This document shows, one piece after another, positions 39,807 to 48,003 of a stretch of DNA of 64,000 nucleotides. The position numbers and the translations under genes were made by a program. The notes below the pieces were generated by a model that worked only from the letters and a program-made list of their open reading frames with translations, was not told the DNA's origin and made no database searches. The DNA is from Roseomonas genomospecies 6 (GTDB lineage Bacteria > Pseudomonadota > Alphaproteobacteria > Azospirillales > Azospirillaceae), in assembly GCF_008365375.1 (NCBI RefSeq), contig NZ_QOKW01000009.1, positions 124,001 to 188,000 on the forward strand, in the 5' to 3' direction. Every line of letters starts with the position of its first letter. The first letter of the stretch is position 1.

Positions 39807-39881
39807 ATGGAAAGAATCCTCACTCTCCTGATCCTGCTGCTTCGGGTGGTCAAGGAAGTCCTTGATCTCCTGAACCGCTAG
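39807..39881 (+). CDS. 24-residue hydrophobic mini-protein
   Basis: A short frame with sequence MERILTLLILLLRVVKEVLDLL plus Asn-Arg is preceded by GGAGGCGTGGAGG, an excellent ribosome site overlapping the start. A strong hairpin follows 10 bp after the stop. The peptide would form one Leu-rich helix with charged ends (amphipathic or membrane-spanning). It is divergent from the binding-protein gene. Function is unknown; a small membrane peptide or a leader peptide is possible. It is too short for usual gene callers. Confidence 0.45.
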   Translation: MERILTLLILLLRVVKEVLDLLNR

Positions 39882-39891
39882 GGATCGGGCC

Positions 39892-39923
39892 GGGAGGCAG
39901 GGGTGGCTAGACCCCTGTCTCCC
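39892..39923 (+). terminator. Hairpin after the mini-protein frame
   Basis: A 13-bp stem with one G-U pair (GGGAGGCAGGGGT at 39892-39904, ACCCCTGTCTCCC at 39911-39923) and a 6-nt loop. There is no T-run afterwards. Confidence 0.5.
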
Positions 39924-40054
39924 AAGCCTGATGATGATGCGTCCTGCGGTCATTTGCAAGGCGGGCCCGTGCGGTTTGGTGGCGCAGCAGAACATGAAAA
40001 ACCCGGGGGAAATCCGGAATGCGGAAGGAGCAGCATAGGTCCCGCCGTCCGGTC

Positions 40055-40074
40055 CCCGATATTCGACTATCGGG
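40055..40074. promoter_or_regulatory. Inverted repeat upstream of the CXXCW gene
   Basis: A perfect 7-bp dyad CCCGATA-ttcgac-TATCGGG lies about 70 bp before the CXXCW start. This suits a dimeric regulator; the identity is unknown. Confidence 0.4.
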
Positions 40075-40141
40075 CAACTTGACCCCGCCGGGCACGGGGG
40101 GATTTCGTAGGATGTCGCAAAACATTGGGGGAGGGGGCGCG

Positions 40142-40699
40142 GTGCGCAGGCAATGGCTGGGCGCCGCCGGGCTGGCGTTGTTGCTGGCCGGGCCGGCGGG
40201 GCACGCCGCGGCGGACGCGGTTCCGGTGCCCGACGGCTACCGGATGACCGACTACCGGTCGCCGACCCCGGCGTCTCTGCCCGGCGCCGAAACGGTGGAC
40301 ACCGCCGCAGCCCGCGCGCTGGTGGAGTCCGGCGCCGTCCTTCCCGTCAACGTGATGAAGCTGGACCGCAGCACGCTGCCCGGCGGCCCCTGGCTGCTGC
40401 CGAAGCCCTTTCCGCACATTCCCGGCAGCGTGTGGCTTCCCAATGTGGGATTCGGGACGCTGACGCCGGAGTTGGAGGGCTATTTCCGCGGCAACCTGGA
40501 GCGGCTGACCGGGGGCGACCGCGGGCGGGGCCTGCTGTTCTATTGTCTGGCGGATTGCTGGATGTCGTGGAACGCGGCGAAGCGCGCGCTGGAGATGGGC
40601 TATCGCCGCGTCCACTGGTATCGCGACGGGGCGGACGGCTGGGCCGAGGCCGGCCTGCCGACCGAGGAGGTGAAGCCGGTTCCGGTCGCCCTACCTTGA
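40142..40699 (+). CDS. PQQ catabolism-associated CXXCW-motif (rhodanese-like) protein
   Basis: The protein has 185 residues. GTG 40142 follows GGGGGAGGGGG and starts a clean signal peptide ending GHAAA; ATG 40112 would add ten residues. The C-terminal rhodanese-like domain contains FYCLADCWMSWNAAKRA, the Cys-rich motif that defines this PQQ-linked family (here Cys-x3-Cys-Trp). It is exported and probably handles thiols or assists cytochrome/dehydrogenase maturation. It converges with the cytochrome c gene, 25 bp away. Confidence 0.87.
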   Translation: MRRQWLGAAGLALLLAGPAGHAAADAVPVPDGYRMTDYRSPTPASLPGAETVDTAAARALVESGAVLPVNVMKLDRSTLPGGPWLLPKPFPHIPGSVWLPNVGFGTLTPELEGYFRGNLERLTGGDRGRGLLFYCLADCWMSWNAAKRALEMGYRRVHWYRDGADGWAEAGLPTEEVKPVPVALP

Positions 40700-40724
40700 G
40701 CGCCCGGAACCGGCTTGCCGCCGT

Positions 40725-41117
40725 TCACTGCTTCAACGACTTCAGGAAGGCGATCAGATAGTCCTGCTCCGCCCGGTCGGTGATGGCGACGTGCCGCATG
40801 CGGGTGCCGGGCACGAAGCGGTCGTTGCCGGCGATCCAGTGGCGCAGGTTGTCCTCGGTCCAGGTGACGTTGGAGGCCTTCAGCGCGTCGGAATATTCGA
40901 AGCGCGGAACCGACCCCGCCTTGCGCCCGACGACGTTGTACAGGCTGGGGCCGAAGGCGTTCTTGCTGGAATCGAGCGAGTGGCAGGCCGCGCATTGATG
41001 GAAGATCTGCTTGCCCGCGGCCTCCTCGGCGGTCTTGGGCTGCGGCCCGCTTTCGGCCTGGGCCGTGCCGGCGGCGAACAGAAGGGCGGCGGCGATGACG
41101 AGTCTGGAAACGGTCAT
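40725..41117 (-). CDS. Periplasmic c-type cytochrome
   Basis: This 130-residue monohaem cytochrome has a signal peptide ending AQAES, haem motif CAACH (Cys42, Cys45, His46) and Met ligand in GTRMRHVAI. It is a paralogue of the cytochrome at 18889-19272. ATG 41117 was chosen at the signal peptide. TCCAAAGTCCAATT lies 85 bp upstream, with a TAGAAT -10, linking it to the alcohol-oxidation regulon. Confidence 0.93.
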   Translation of the reverse strand: MTVSRLVIAAALLFAAGTAQAESGPQPKTAEEAAGKQIFHQCAACHSLDSSKNAFGPSLYNVVGRKAGSVPRFEYSDALKASNVTWTEDNLRHWIAGNDRFVPGTRMRHVAITDRAEQDYLIAFLKSLKQ

Positions 41118-41175
41118 GAGAAAAGGCTCCCCAGCCAAAGGTCCGCGGCGCGGGGCGCGGCGGTCGATGGCGGGC

Positions 41176-41216
41176 ATTCTAGGAGCCAGAGCTTGGCCGC
41201 CGAATTGGACTTTGGA
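41176..41216 (-). promoter_or_regulatory. Candidate activator site and -10 for the cytochrome c gene
   Basis: On the minus strand TCCAAAGTCCAATT (41203-41216) is followed after 21 bp by TAGAAT (41176-41181), a 5/6 match to the -10 consensus. Confidence 0.6.
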
Positions 41217-41284
41217 ACAAGCCCGTAGGGAAGGTGAGGCTTTCCGGTCCGGGCTGGAAGGCGAAGTGCCCTGTAGAGGGAGGA

Positions 41285-41371
41285 TGGTGCGGGCGGTCGG
41301 ACTCGAACCGACATATCCGTGAGGACGGCGGATTTTGAGTCCGCTGCGTCTACCAATTCCGCCACGCCCGC
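41285..41371 (-). tRNA. tRNA-Leu (anticodon CAA)
   Basis: The minus strand gives an 87-nt cloverleaf including an encoded CCA end. The acceptor GCGGGCG pairs with CGCCCGC. The anticodon stem GCGGA/TCCGC holds the loop CTCAAAA, so the anticodon is CAA. It has a long variable arm typical of leucine tRNA and a T-arm with GGTTCGAGTCC. Confidence 0.97.
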
Positions 41372-41508
41372 ACGGTGCCTGCCGGACCCGTCGTTCTTGC
41401 CGACCGGTGCCCGCTATATAGAGGGGAATTGGGGTCCGGACCAAGTGTTTTGTGCGCAGGCTCCGGCGTGTCTGGCCTAAGCCCGTTGGGCGCGCTAATC
41501 TCACCGGC

Positions 41509-42036
41509 ATGATGAACCGCTTTCCCATCGACGACCCGCGCTACACCGCCGGGTTGCTGGCCCTCGTCAGCGCAGGCGTGCTGGCCGCCGCGCTGTTCTT
41601 CCAGTTCGCGCTGGGGTACCAGCCCTGCATCCTGTGCCTGTGGCAGCGCGTGCCGTATGGGGCCGTGATCGCCTTCGGCATCGTCACGCTGCTGTTCCGG
41701 CAATGGCGGGGGCTGGGGGACGCGCTTCTGGTGGCGAGCGGGTTCGCCCTGCTGGCCGGTGCGGGCATCGCCGCCTATCATGTGGGGGTGGAGCAGCATT
41801 GGTGGGCCGGCACCTCGGCCTGCGGTTCCCCTGGGCGTGCGCCGCAGACGCTGGAGGAATTGCGCGCCCAGGTGCTCGCCGCCCCGGTGACCCGCTGCGA
41901 CGAAGTGGCCTGGTCGCTGTTCGGGATTTCGATGGCGGGCTACAATGTCGTGATTTCGCTGGCGCTGTCCGCCTTCGCCTTCATGGCGGCGCGCGCCGCC
42001 TACATCCGGACCTCGGCTTCCAGGACCTTCGCATGA
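41509..42036 (+). CDS. dsbB: Disulfide bond formation protein DsbB
   Basis: This 175-residue inner-membrane oxidoreductase reoxidises DsbA and passes electrons to quinone. It has four hydrophobic segments. The first periplasmic Cys pair is in YQPCILCLWQRVPY. The second loop has Cys in TSACGSPG and VTRCDEV. ATG 41509 and ATG 41512 are adjacent. It overlaps coq7 by ATGA, a sensible pairing since both depend on ubiquinone. Confidence 0.93.
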   Translation: MMNRFPIDDPRYTAGLLALVSAGVLAAALFFQFALGYQPCILCLWQRVPYGAVIAFGIVTLLFRQWRGLGDALLVASGFALLAGAGIAAYHVGVEQHWWAGTSACGSPGRAPQTLEELRAQVLAAPVTRCDEVAWSLFGISMAGYNVVISLALSAFAFMAARAAYIRTSASRTFA

Positions 42037-42671
42037 CCCCGCTCGACGACACCGCCGCCGCAACCAAGGCCGCCGCAACCAAGGCCGCCGCCGCTCCGTC
42101 CCCCGGCGAGTCGCCCGCACCCCGTCCCCGTCCGCGCGGGCGCCTGCCCGGCGACCCGACTCCGGAGCAGCGGCTGGCGCGCATCGTGCGCGTGGATCAT
42201 GCCGGCGAATATGGGGCGAAGCGCATCTACGAAGGCCAGCTTTCCGTCATGCACCGCGGGCGGCACGCCAAGACCCTGCGCCACATGGCCGACCAGGAGC
42301 TGGAGCATCTCCAGTATTTCGAGAAGCAGCTCGTCGCGCGGAGGGTGCGCCCGACCGTGCTCCAGCCGCTGTGGCACGTCGCCGGCTTCCTGCTGGGCGC
42401 CGGGACCGCGGTGCTGGGCGAGCGCGCGGCCATGGCCTGCACCGTCGCCGTGGAAGAGGTGATCGACGGCCATTACGAGGCGCAGTTGAAGCATCTCGGC
42501 CCGGAGGAAGCGGAGCTGAAGACCTCCATCCTCAAGTTCCAGGCGGAGGAACTGGAGCACCGCGACATCGGCCTTCACAACGGGGCGGAGCAGGCGCCGG
42601 CCTATCCGGTCCTGTCCGCCGCCATCAAGGCCGGCACCAAGGCGGTCATCTGGGTGGCCGAGCGGGTCTGA
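42033..42671 (+). CDS. coq7: Demethoxyubiquinone hydroxylase Coq7
   Basis: This 212-residue di-iron carboxylate enzyme performs the last hydroxylation in ubiquinone synthesis. After an Ala/Pro-rich N-terminus of about 45 residues, the four-helix bundle carries the iron ligands in DHAGEYGAKRIYEGQ, MADQELEHLQYFEK, AVEEVIDGHYE and FQAEELEHRDIG. It is coupled to dsbB. Confidence 0.96.
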   Translation: MTPLDDTAAATKAAATKAAAAPSPGESPAPRPRPRGRLPGDPTPEQRLARIVRVDHAGEYGAKRIYEGQLSVMHRGRHAKTLRHMADQELEHLQYFEKQLVARRVRPTVLQPLWHVAGFLLGAGTAVLGERAAMACTVAVEEVIDGHYEAQLKHLGPEEAELKTSILKFQAEELEHRDIGLHNGAEQAPAYPVLSAAIKAGTKAVIWVAERV

Positions 42672-42680
42672 GCCGCAGGT

Positions 42681-42824
42681 TCAAGAAATCTTGCCGTCCG
42701 TTCCGGTTTCCGCCGGAGCGGGCGGCGTGCCGTAGATGTCGTCCTCCGTGCGCCCGCAGCCTTCGCACCGGCCATCCTCGCCGATGATGCAGATGCCCAC
42801 GCAAGGGTTCTCGTCGTCGTCCAT
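42681..42824 (-). CDS. DUF1289 family Cys-rich protein (47 aa)
   Basis: This short gene starts at ATG 42824 after GGGAGGG. The protein MDDDENPCVGICIIGEDGRC, then EGCGRTEDDIYG, has four Cys in the C-x3-C...C-x2-C pattern of DUF1289, a small presumed metal or iron-sulfur binding domain. The final residues are polar. It converges with coq7, 9 bp apart. Confidence 0.8.
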   Translation of the reverse strand: MDDDENPCVGICIIGEDGRCEGCGRTEDDIYGTPPAPAETGTDGKIS

Positions 42825-42869
42825 GGCCCAGCCCTCCCGGTCGCGGCGTTTCTCCGTCGGGCAGCGTTT

Positions 42870-43502
42870 CTACATCGGATCGAGTTCGGTGTCCCAGTAA
42901 AGAAAATCCCGCCAACTTTCGTGAAGGAAGTTTGGCGGGAATGCACGTCCGTTCTCTTGAAGCTGGTAGGCGCTCGGCTGGAACGGAGGACTGAGGGGGA
43001 TCATGCCGCAACTGTGCGGAAGCCTGTTCCCCTTCGCCAGATTGCAGGCCGAGCAGGAGGTGACGACGTTGTCCCAGGTGGTGCGCCCGCCGCGCGACCG
43101 GGGAGTGACGTGGTCGAAGGTCAGTTCCTGCGTGGGAAAGTGGTGGCCGCAATACTGGCAGGTGAAGCGGTCGCGCAGGAAGACGTTGAAGCGTGTGAAG
43201 GCCGGCCGCCGTGTCGCCGGGATGAACTCCTTCAACGAAATGACGCTCGGCAGCTTGATCTCGAACGTGGGGGAGCGGACGACGCGGTCATATTCGGAGA
43301 TGATGTTCACCCGGTCCAGAAAGACGGCCTTGACCGCCTCCTGCCAGGACCAGAGCGACAGAGGGAAGTAGCTGAGCGGCCGGAAATCGGCGTTCAGCAC
43401 CAGGGCCGGACAGTGATCGGGTGGTGGAGCCAATGGCCACTCCCTTATCTGAAACGTGTCTGGAACCTTATTGGCCGTTCCGTCCGCCTTGCGCGATGAC
43501 AT
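42870..43502 (-). CDS. HNH endonuclease family protein
   Basis: The protein has 210 residues from ATG 43502; ATG 43601 with an AGGATC site is possible and would add 33 residues. The conserved alphaproteobacterial opening is PALVLNADFRPLSYFPLSLWSWQEAVKAVFLDRVNI. The HNH centre has zinc Cys pairs (CQYCG, CSACN), FDHVTPRSRGG and WDNVV. The end PNFLHESWRDFLYWDTELDP is typical. Its biological target is unknown; members are widespread chromosomal genes, not restriction-linked here. Confidence 0.88.
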   Translation of the reverse strand: MSSRKADGTANKVPDTFQIREWPLAPPPDHCPALVLNADFRPLSYFPLSLWSWQEAVKAVFLDRVNIISEYDRVVRSPTFEIKLPSVISLKEFIPATRRPAFTRFNVFLRDRFTCQYCGHHFPTQELTFDHVTPRSRGGRTTWDNVVTSCSACNLAKGNRLPHSCGMIPLSPPFQPSAYQLQENGRAFPPNFLHESWRDFLYWDTELDPM

Positions 43503-43704
43503 GGTGCCAATGACACGGCGGCGGGTGAACGGAACACCAGATACATAGTTGATTTGGGCTTCGAACTCAACATCTCGCGCCGCACTGCGGCATCTCTTCA
43601 TGATCCTGTAACCCTTTCGATAAGTATGGTCCGTGCCTTTCCGGCGGCCAGAGCCTTGCCTGTGACATTTGGTTGCGGAGCCCGTCGGCCGTATTTTTCG
43701 GCGT

Positions 43705-43728
43705 CATGGTTACAGAGCGTTAACCATG
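43705..43728. promoter_or_regulatory. Inverted repeat CATGGTTA/TAACCATG
   Basis: Perfect 8-bp arms with an 8-nt spacer lie in the AT-richer gap between the divergent HNH gene and the 55-residue gene. The TTAACCAT half resembles CtrA-type sites; a regulator site is only a suggestion. Confidence 0.35.
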
Positions 43729-43779
43729 CTCTGAGATGGTGGCCGCGTCTTCAAGGGGACGCTTTCAAGGGGGACATCC

Positions 43780-43947
43780 ATGAGCGCCACGATCATCGAC
43801 CTTGCCCAGAAGCGCGCCGAGCGCGAGGAACGCGACCGTCAGCGCCGCATCGACGCCTTCGACCGCGAACTGCGCCGCCGCCTCGCCATGTATCTGGAGG
43901 GCGAGGACATTCCGGTCGAGCCCATCAAGGACAATCCTTACATCTGA
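43780..43947 (+). CDS. Small charged protein (55 aa)
   Basis: ATG 43780 follows AAGGGGGACATCC. The peptide starts MSATIIDLAQKRAEREERDR, continues as a highly charged single helix with alternating Arg and Glu, and ends EDIPVEPIKDNPYI. It has no membrane segment. The defined N- and C-termini and good ribosome site favour a real gene, but I do not know its function. It is too short for common cut-offs. Confidence 0.6.
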   Translation: MSATIIDLAQKRAEREERDRQRRIDAFDRELRRRLAMYLEGEDIPVEPIKDNPYI

Positions 43948-44031
43948 GCCCCTGCATCTGAACCTTCAGCACCCCCGTCCGCAGCGCCCGCAGCCCATGC
44001 AGGCCGGGCGCGGTTGGGGTATAAGGCGGGA

Positions 44032-44883
44032 ATGACCGACGTCGTCACCCGCTTCGCGCCGAGCCCGACCGGCCATCTCCATCTCGGGCACGCCCATTCC
44101 GCCCTGTTCGGCTGGACGGCCGCCCGCAAGGCCGGCGGACGTTTCCTGCTGCGCATCGAGGACATCGACCCGCAGCGCTGCCGCCCGGAGTTCGACCGCG
44201 ACCTGCGCGAGGATCTGGCTTGGCTGGGCCTGACCTGGGAAGAGCCGGTGCGCCGCCAGTCGGAGCATCTGGACGATCACCGCGCCGCCCTGGCGCGACT
44301 CCGCGACATGGGCGTCGTCTATCCCTGCTTCTGCACCCGCAAGGACATCGCGGCGGAGATCGCCCGCGCCGGCCATGCGCCGCATGGGCCGGATGGCCCG
44401 CTCTACCCCGGCACCTGCCGCGGCCTGTCGGAGACCGAACGGCTGGACCGCATCGCCGCCGGCCATTCCTATGCCCTTCGGCTGGACGTGGGGAAGGCCA
44501 TGGCGATGACCGGACCGCTGCGCTGGCACGACCGGCGGCGCGGCTGGCAGGTGGCCGCGCCGGGCCTCCTGGGAGACGTCGTTCTGGCCCGCAAGGACAC
44601 CCCGACGAGCTATCATCTGGCCGTCACCGTGGACGATCACATCCAGGGGGTGACGCTGGTGACCCGCGGCGACGATCTGCTCTTCGCCACGAACGTGCAT
44701 CGGCTCCTCCAGGAACTCCTCCGAGTCGGGGTTCCGGACTATCACCACCACCCCTTGATGGTGAACGAGCGCGGCGAGCGGCTGGCCAAGCGCGACAATG
44801 CCAAGACCTTGCGTTCGCTTCGGGAATCGGGACAAACGGCGGCGGCGGCGCGCACCTTGGCCGGCTTCCCGGAAGAGTTATGA
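44032..44883 (+). CDS. gluQRS: Glutamyl-Q tRNA(Asp) synthetase
   Basis: This 283-residue truncated GluRS-like enzyme attaches glutamate to queuosine in tRNA-Asp. It has RFAPSPTGHLHLGHAHSALF (HIGH-type motif), a zinc-binding Cys pair in YPCFCTRKD with a later Cys in GTCRG, and a KMSKS-like ERLAKRDNAKT. It lacks the anticodon-binding domain, as the family does. ATG 44032 was chosen by homology; the preceding ATG (44014) adds six residues. Confidence 0.95.
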   Translation: MTDVVTRFAPSPTGHLHLGHAHSALFGWTAARKAGGRFLLRIEDIDPQRCRPEFDRDLREDLAWLGLTWEEPVRRQSEHLDDHRAALARLRDMGVVYPCFCTRKDIAAEIARAGHAPHGPDGPLYPGTCRGLSETERLDRIAAGHSYALRLDVGKAMAMTGPLRWHDRRRGWQVAAPGLLGDVVLARKDTPTSYHLAVTVDDHIQGVTLVTRGDDLLFATNVHRLLQELLRVGVPDYHHHPLMVNERGERLAKRDNAKTLRSLRESGQTAAAARTLAGFPEEL

Positions 44884-45037
44884 TCTATCACAAAGTGTGT
44901 AATACAGAACGCAGCACGCTATCCGTTTGAGGCGAGTCTCCTGGAATCTCCTTCTTCTTGAACGTATCTTTTGAATCTCGACTGATTGTTGGTCTTGCTG
45001 AACGATCGGCCGGCTTGCAATCCGGAGGGAGCAAGCG

Positions 45038-46600
45038 ATGCGAGAGGAGGAAGAGACGGGCACCGGCCGTTTCCCTGCCGAACCTGCCGGGCTGCGGCGG
45101 GTCTTCGACGCGATGGGCATCGCGGTCGCTCTGCTCGACCGGCAGGGGCGCATCGCCGACCTGAACGCGGCGATGCAGCGCGCGATCGGTTGTCCGCGGG
45201 ATCTTCTGATCGGGCAACCGATGGCCGGCGCCTTCGTCTGCGGCGGCCGGGAGGGCGCGGCGGACCGCCTCGTCCAGGCGATGGACGCCGCGGGACTGGG
45301 GCTGGCCCAGGAACTGACCCTGACGGGCGACGGGATCTGGCTCGACATCACGCTGACGCCGCTTCCGGCCGACCCGGAGGGCGTCGCCCCAGGCATCGTC
45401 ATGACCGCGCTGGACGCCAGCCGCCGTGTGGGGATGGAGGCGCGGGCGCGGGCGCAGGAGGAGAGCCTGCGCGCCGCACGGGAAGAGGCGGTGCGCGCCG
45501 GCAAGGCCAAGGTCCGCTTCCTGGCCGCCGCCAGCCACGACCTGCGCCAGCCCGCCCAGTCGCTGACCCTGTTCGGCGCGGTTCTGGCGGAGCGGCTGGC
45601 CGGTCATCCGCAGTTGCCCCTGGTCCAGACGATGAACCGGGCGGTCGATGCGATGCGGGCCCTGCTCGACGCCCTGCTCGACGTGTCGCGGCTGGACTCC
45701 GGGATCGTGCTGCCCGACGTGGCGCCCTTTGCGATGGCCGAGATGATGGAGCGGCTGAAGGCCGACTACGGATCGCGCGCCGCCGCCAAGGGGCTGGAAT
45801 TCCGGGTTCACCCGCTGAAGGTCCGGATACGCAGCGACGCCGTGTTGCTGGAGCGGCTGCTGCGCAACCTGCTCGACAACGCCATCCGCTACACGGCGTC
45901 GGGCGGCGTGCTGCTGGCCTGCCGGCGGCATGGGATGCTGCTGCGCATCGAGGTGGCGGACACCGGCGTCGGCATCCCTGCCGACCAGCTCGACGAGATT
46001 TTCGAGGAGTTCGTGCAGCTCGGCAACACCGAACGCGACCGCAGCCTCGGCCTCGGCCTCGGGCTGGCGGTTGTGAAGCGGCTGTCGCGTCTGCTCGGCC
46101 TGCCGGTCCGCGTGCGGTCGCGCACCGGACGCGGCACACGCTTTACGGTGGAGGTTCCCTTGCACGCTTCCTGGAGTGTCGGTGGGACGGAACGCGCAAT
46201 GCCGTCCCTGGACCGGTCCGGCGGTCTGGCCCTGATCATCGACGACGAGGAGATGATCCTGCAAAGCCTGCGGCTGGTGCTGGAGCAGTGGGGATGGGAC
46301 GTGCTGTCCGCCGTGTCGGGGGAGGAGGCCCTGCGCCAGCTCGAAGGGGCGGAGCGGTTGCCCGACGTCATCATCGCCGACTACCGTCTGCGCTACGAGC
46401 GGACGGGGGTGGATGCGATCCGGGACATCCACGCCTTCGCCGGGGAGATCATCCCCGCCATCCTGCTGACCGGCGACACCAGCCCCGACCGCATCCGGGA
46501 GGCGCGGCGCAGCGGCTTCACCGTCCTGCACAAGCCGGTCACCCTGTCGGAACTCTCGTCCCACATGAAGGAGGCGCGGACGAGGGCCGTGGCGGAGTGA
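45038..46600 (+). CDS. Hybrid histidine kinase (PAS-HisKA-HATPase-REC)
   Basis: This 520-residue soluble sensor kinase starts at ATG 45038 after GGAGGGAGC. A PAS domain (about 18-130) is followed by a coiled coil, HisKA with His167 in AASHDLRQPAQSLTLFG, and HATPase (DNAIRYTASGG, ADTGVGIP, GLGLGLAVVKRL). A receiver has Asp448 in IIADYRLRYERTGVDAI and Lys in LHKPVT. The core is closely similar to that of the kinase at 23603, so both belong to the same hybrid family. The gene stands alone, preceded by an AT-rich 150-bp gap. Confidence 0.92.
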   Translation: MREEEETGTGRFPAEPAGLRRVFDAMGIAVALLDRQGRIADLNAAMQRAIGCPRDLLIGQPMAGAFVCGGREGAADRLVQAMDAAGLGLAQELTLTGDGIWLDITLTPLPADPEGVAPGIVMTALDASRRVGMEARARAQEESLRAAREEAVRAGKAKVRFLAAASHDLRQPAQSLTLFGAVLAERLAGHPQLPLVQTMNRAVDAMRALLDALLDVSRLDSGIVLPDVAPFAMAEMMERLKADYGSRAAAKGLEFRVHPLKVRIRSDAVLLERLLRNLLDNAIRYTASGGVLLACRRHGMLLRIEVADTGVGIPADQLDEIFEEFVQLGNTERDRSLGLGLGLAVVKRLSRLLGLPVRVRSRTGRGTRFTVEVPLHASWSVGGTERAMPSLDRSGGLALIIDDEEMILQSLRLVLEQWGWDVLSAVSGEEALRQLEGAERLPDVIIADYRLRYERTGVDAIRDIHAFAGEIIPAILLTGDTSPDRIREARRSGFTVLHKPVTLSELSSHMKEARTRAVAE

Positions 46601-46603
46601 GGG

Positions 46604-47452
46604 TTACCGCCGCAGGCCCTTGACGATCGCCAGATAGTCCGGCTCCTCCGGCGTCAGCCAGCCGTGGCGGACCAGGAAGTCGATGACGACGAGGTTCACG
46701 TTGAACTTCCAGTCCTGCGTCTCCCGCACGGACTCCGCCACGCGCTCCAGCGGCCACAGTTCGAAGCGCTCGACCTCGCCGTCGGTGTTCCGCGGGACGA
46801 AATCCGCGTCGAGTTCCAGGTCGTAGAGGAACAGCGTGTCCTGCTTCAACCCGGCCTCCGTCTCCATGCAATAGGAGACCGCACCCACGGGAACGGCGCG
46901 GGAGGCCAGGGCGGCGTCGATGCCAGCCTCCTCCTGGGCTTCCTTGACGAGGTTCTCGGCCAGCGTCAGGCCGATGGGCTGGCCGCCGGCGATCAGGTTG
47001 TCCAGCTTGCCCGGCGACACCTCGCGGTCGCGGGCGCGGCGTCCGACCCACAGCGACAGGCCGCCGTCCGGCTGGCGGACGAATCCGTTGACGTGCAGGC
47101 CGTAGGCCGGGGTGCCGAACTGCGCCACCACCGCGCGGTCGATCCGCATCAGCGGTTCCGCCCCCCAAGCCGGGGTGACCGGGTAGAACTCGCCGCGCAG
47201 GGCGGAAACCGCACCCTCCTCCACGAGGAAGCGGGCGGCGTGCTCCAGCACGGAGGACCGCGCTTCGAAATCGCGCACCTCCGGCGCCAGCGTCACCCGC
47301 TCGGCGGTGACGACGAAGCCCGGATCGACGCCGGGAAGCTGTTCGGCCAGCGCATGGCGGACCCAGCCGAGGCGATGCCCCTCCAACTCGAACGGACGGA
47401 AGCCGGAAAGGTCGTGCGCGTTGCACGCGCGGATGTGGTCGAGGAAGCTCAT
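46604..47452 (-). CDS. Nudix hydrolase with DUF4743 N-terminal domain
   Basis: This 282-residue protein has an N-terminal domain of about 120 residues (FRPFELEGHRLGWVRHALAEQL) of the DUF4743 type. A Nudix fold follows, with LAENLVKEAQEEAGID as a variant Nudix helix and WVGRRARDREVSPGKLDNLIAGG before it. This arrangement occurs in thiamine-diphosphate-related Nudix enzymes (Tnr3-like). ATG 47452 was chosen by homology. It converges with the kinase gene, 3 bp apart. Confidence 0.88.
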   Translation of the reverse strand: MSFLDHIRACNAHDLSGFRPFELEGHRLGWVRHALAEQLPGVDPGFVVTAERVTLAPEVRDFEARSSVLEHAARFLVEEGAVSALRGEFYPVTPAWGAEPLMRIDRAVVAQFGTPAYGLHVNGFVRQPDGGLSLWVGRRARDREVSPGKLDNLIAGGQPIGLTLAENLVKEAQEEAGIDAALASRAVPVGAVSYCMETEAGLKQDTLFLYDLELDADFVPRNTDGEVERFELWPLERVAESVRETQDWKFNVNLVVIDFLVRHGWLTPEEPDYLAIVKGLRR

Positions 47453-47583
47453 GCGAATCCGTGTAGCCTCAGTACCGTCCGCCCGCAACCGTTCTTCCGT
47501 GGGCCGCCCCCCCGGAGCAGCCGATTGCAAAGGGCGCTCTTGCAGCGTACACACACGGCCTATCGGACTCAGGGGACAGGTCG

Positions 47584-47973
47584 ATGCCGGCGGCGTTCGG
47601 GGATTTTTCGGTTCTGGTGATCGAAGACGAGAGCTTCACCCGCATGGTGCTGGCGAAGATGCTGACCACGCTGGGCTTCGGCGCCGTCCATCAGGCCGCC
47701 GACGGGGAGGCCGGACTGGCCGCCGTCCAGGCGCACGATCCCGATCTGGTCGTCTGCGACGTGGAGATGCGGCCGATGGATGGGCTGGGGTTCCTGAAGG
47801 CGTTGCGGGCCAGCACGGATGCCCGTCACCGAGCGCTGCCGGTGGTCTTCATGACGAACCGCGCCGATCAGAGCCGCATGGACGAAGCCGCGGCCTTCGG
47901 CGCCGACACCTTCATCGTCAAGCCGGCGACGCTGGACTCGCTGAGGGGGACGCTGGGCGCCAAGCTCGGCTGA
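47584..47973 (+). CDS. Single-domain response regulator (CheY-like)
   Basis: This 129-residue receiver-only protein has the acid pair in VIEDESFTR, phospho-acceptor Asp59 in LVVCDVEMRPMDG, Thr in VVFMTNRAD and Lys in FIVKPATLD. It has no output domain, so it acts through protein contacts or a phosphorelay; the two hybrid kinases in the window are possible partners. It is divergent from the Nudix gene. Confidence 0.93.
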   Translation: MPAAFGDFSVLVIEDESFTRMVLAKMLTTLGFGAVHQAADGEAGLAAVQAHDPDLVVCDVEMRPMDGLGFLKALRASTDARHRALPVVFMTNRADQSRMDEAAAFGADTFIVKPATLDSLRGTLGAKLG

Positions 47974-47976
47974 GGA

Positions 47977-48003
47977 ACCGCGGCGGCGGCGGTCACACTT
48001 TTT
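47977..48003 (+). terminator. Weak terminator after the response regulator
   Basis: ACCGC (47977-47981) and GCGGT (47989-47993) form a short stem followed by CACACTTTTT just after the stop codon. Confidence 0.35.
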
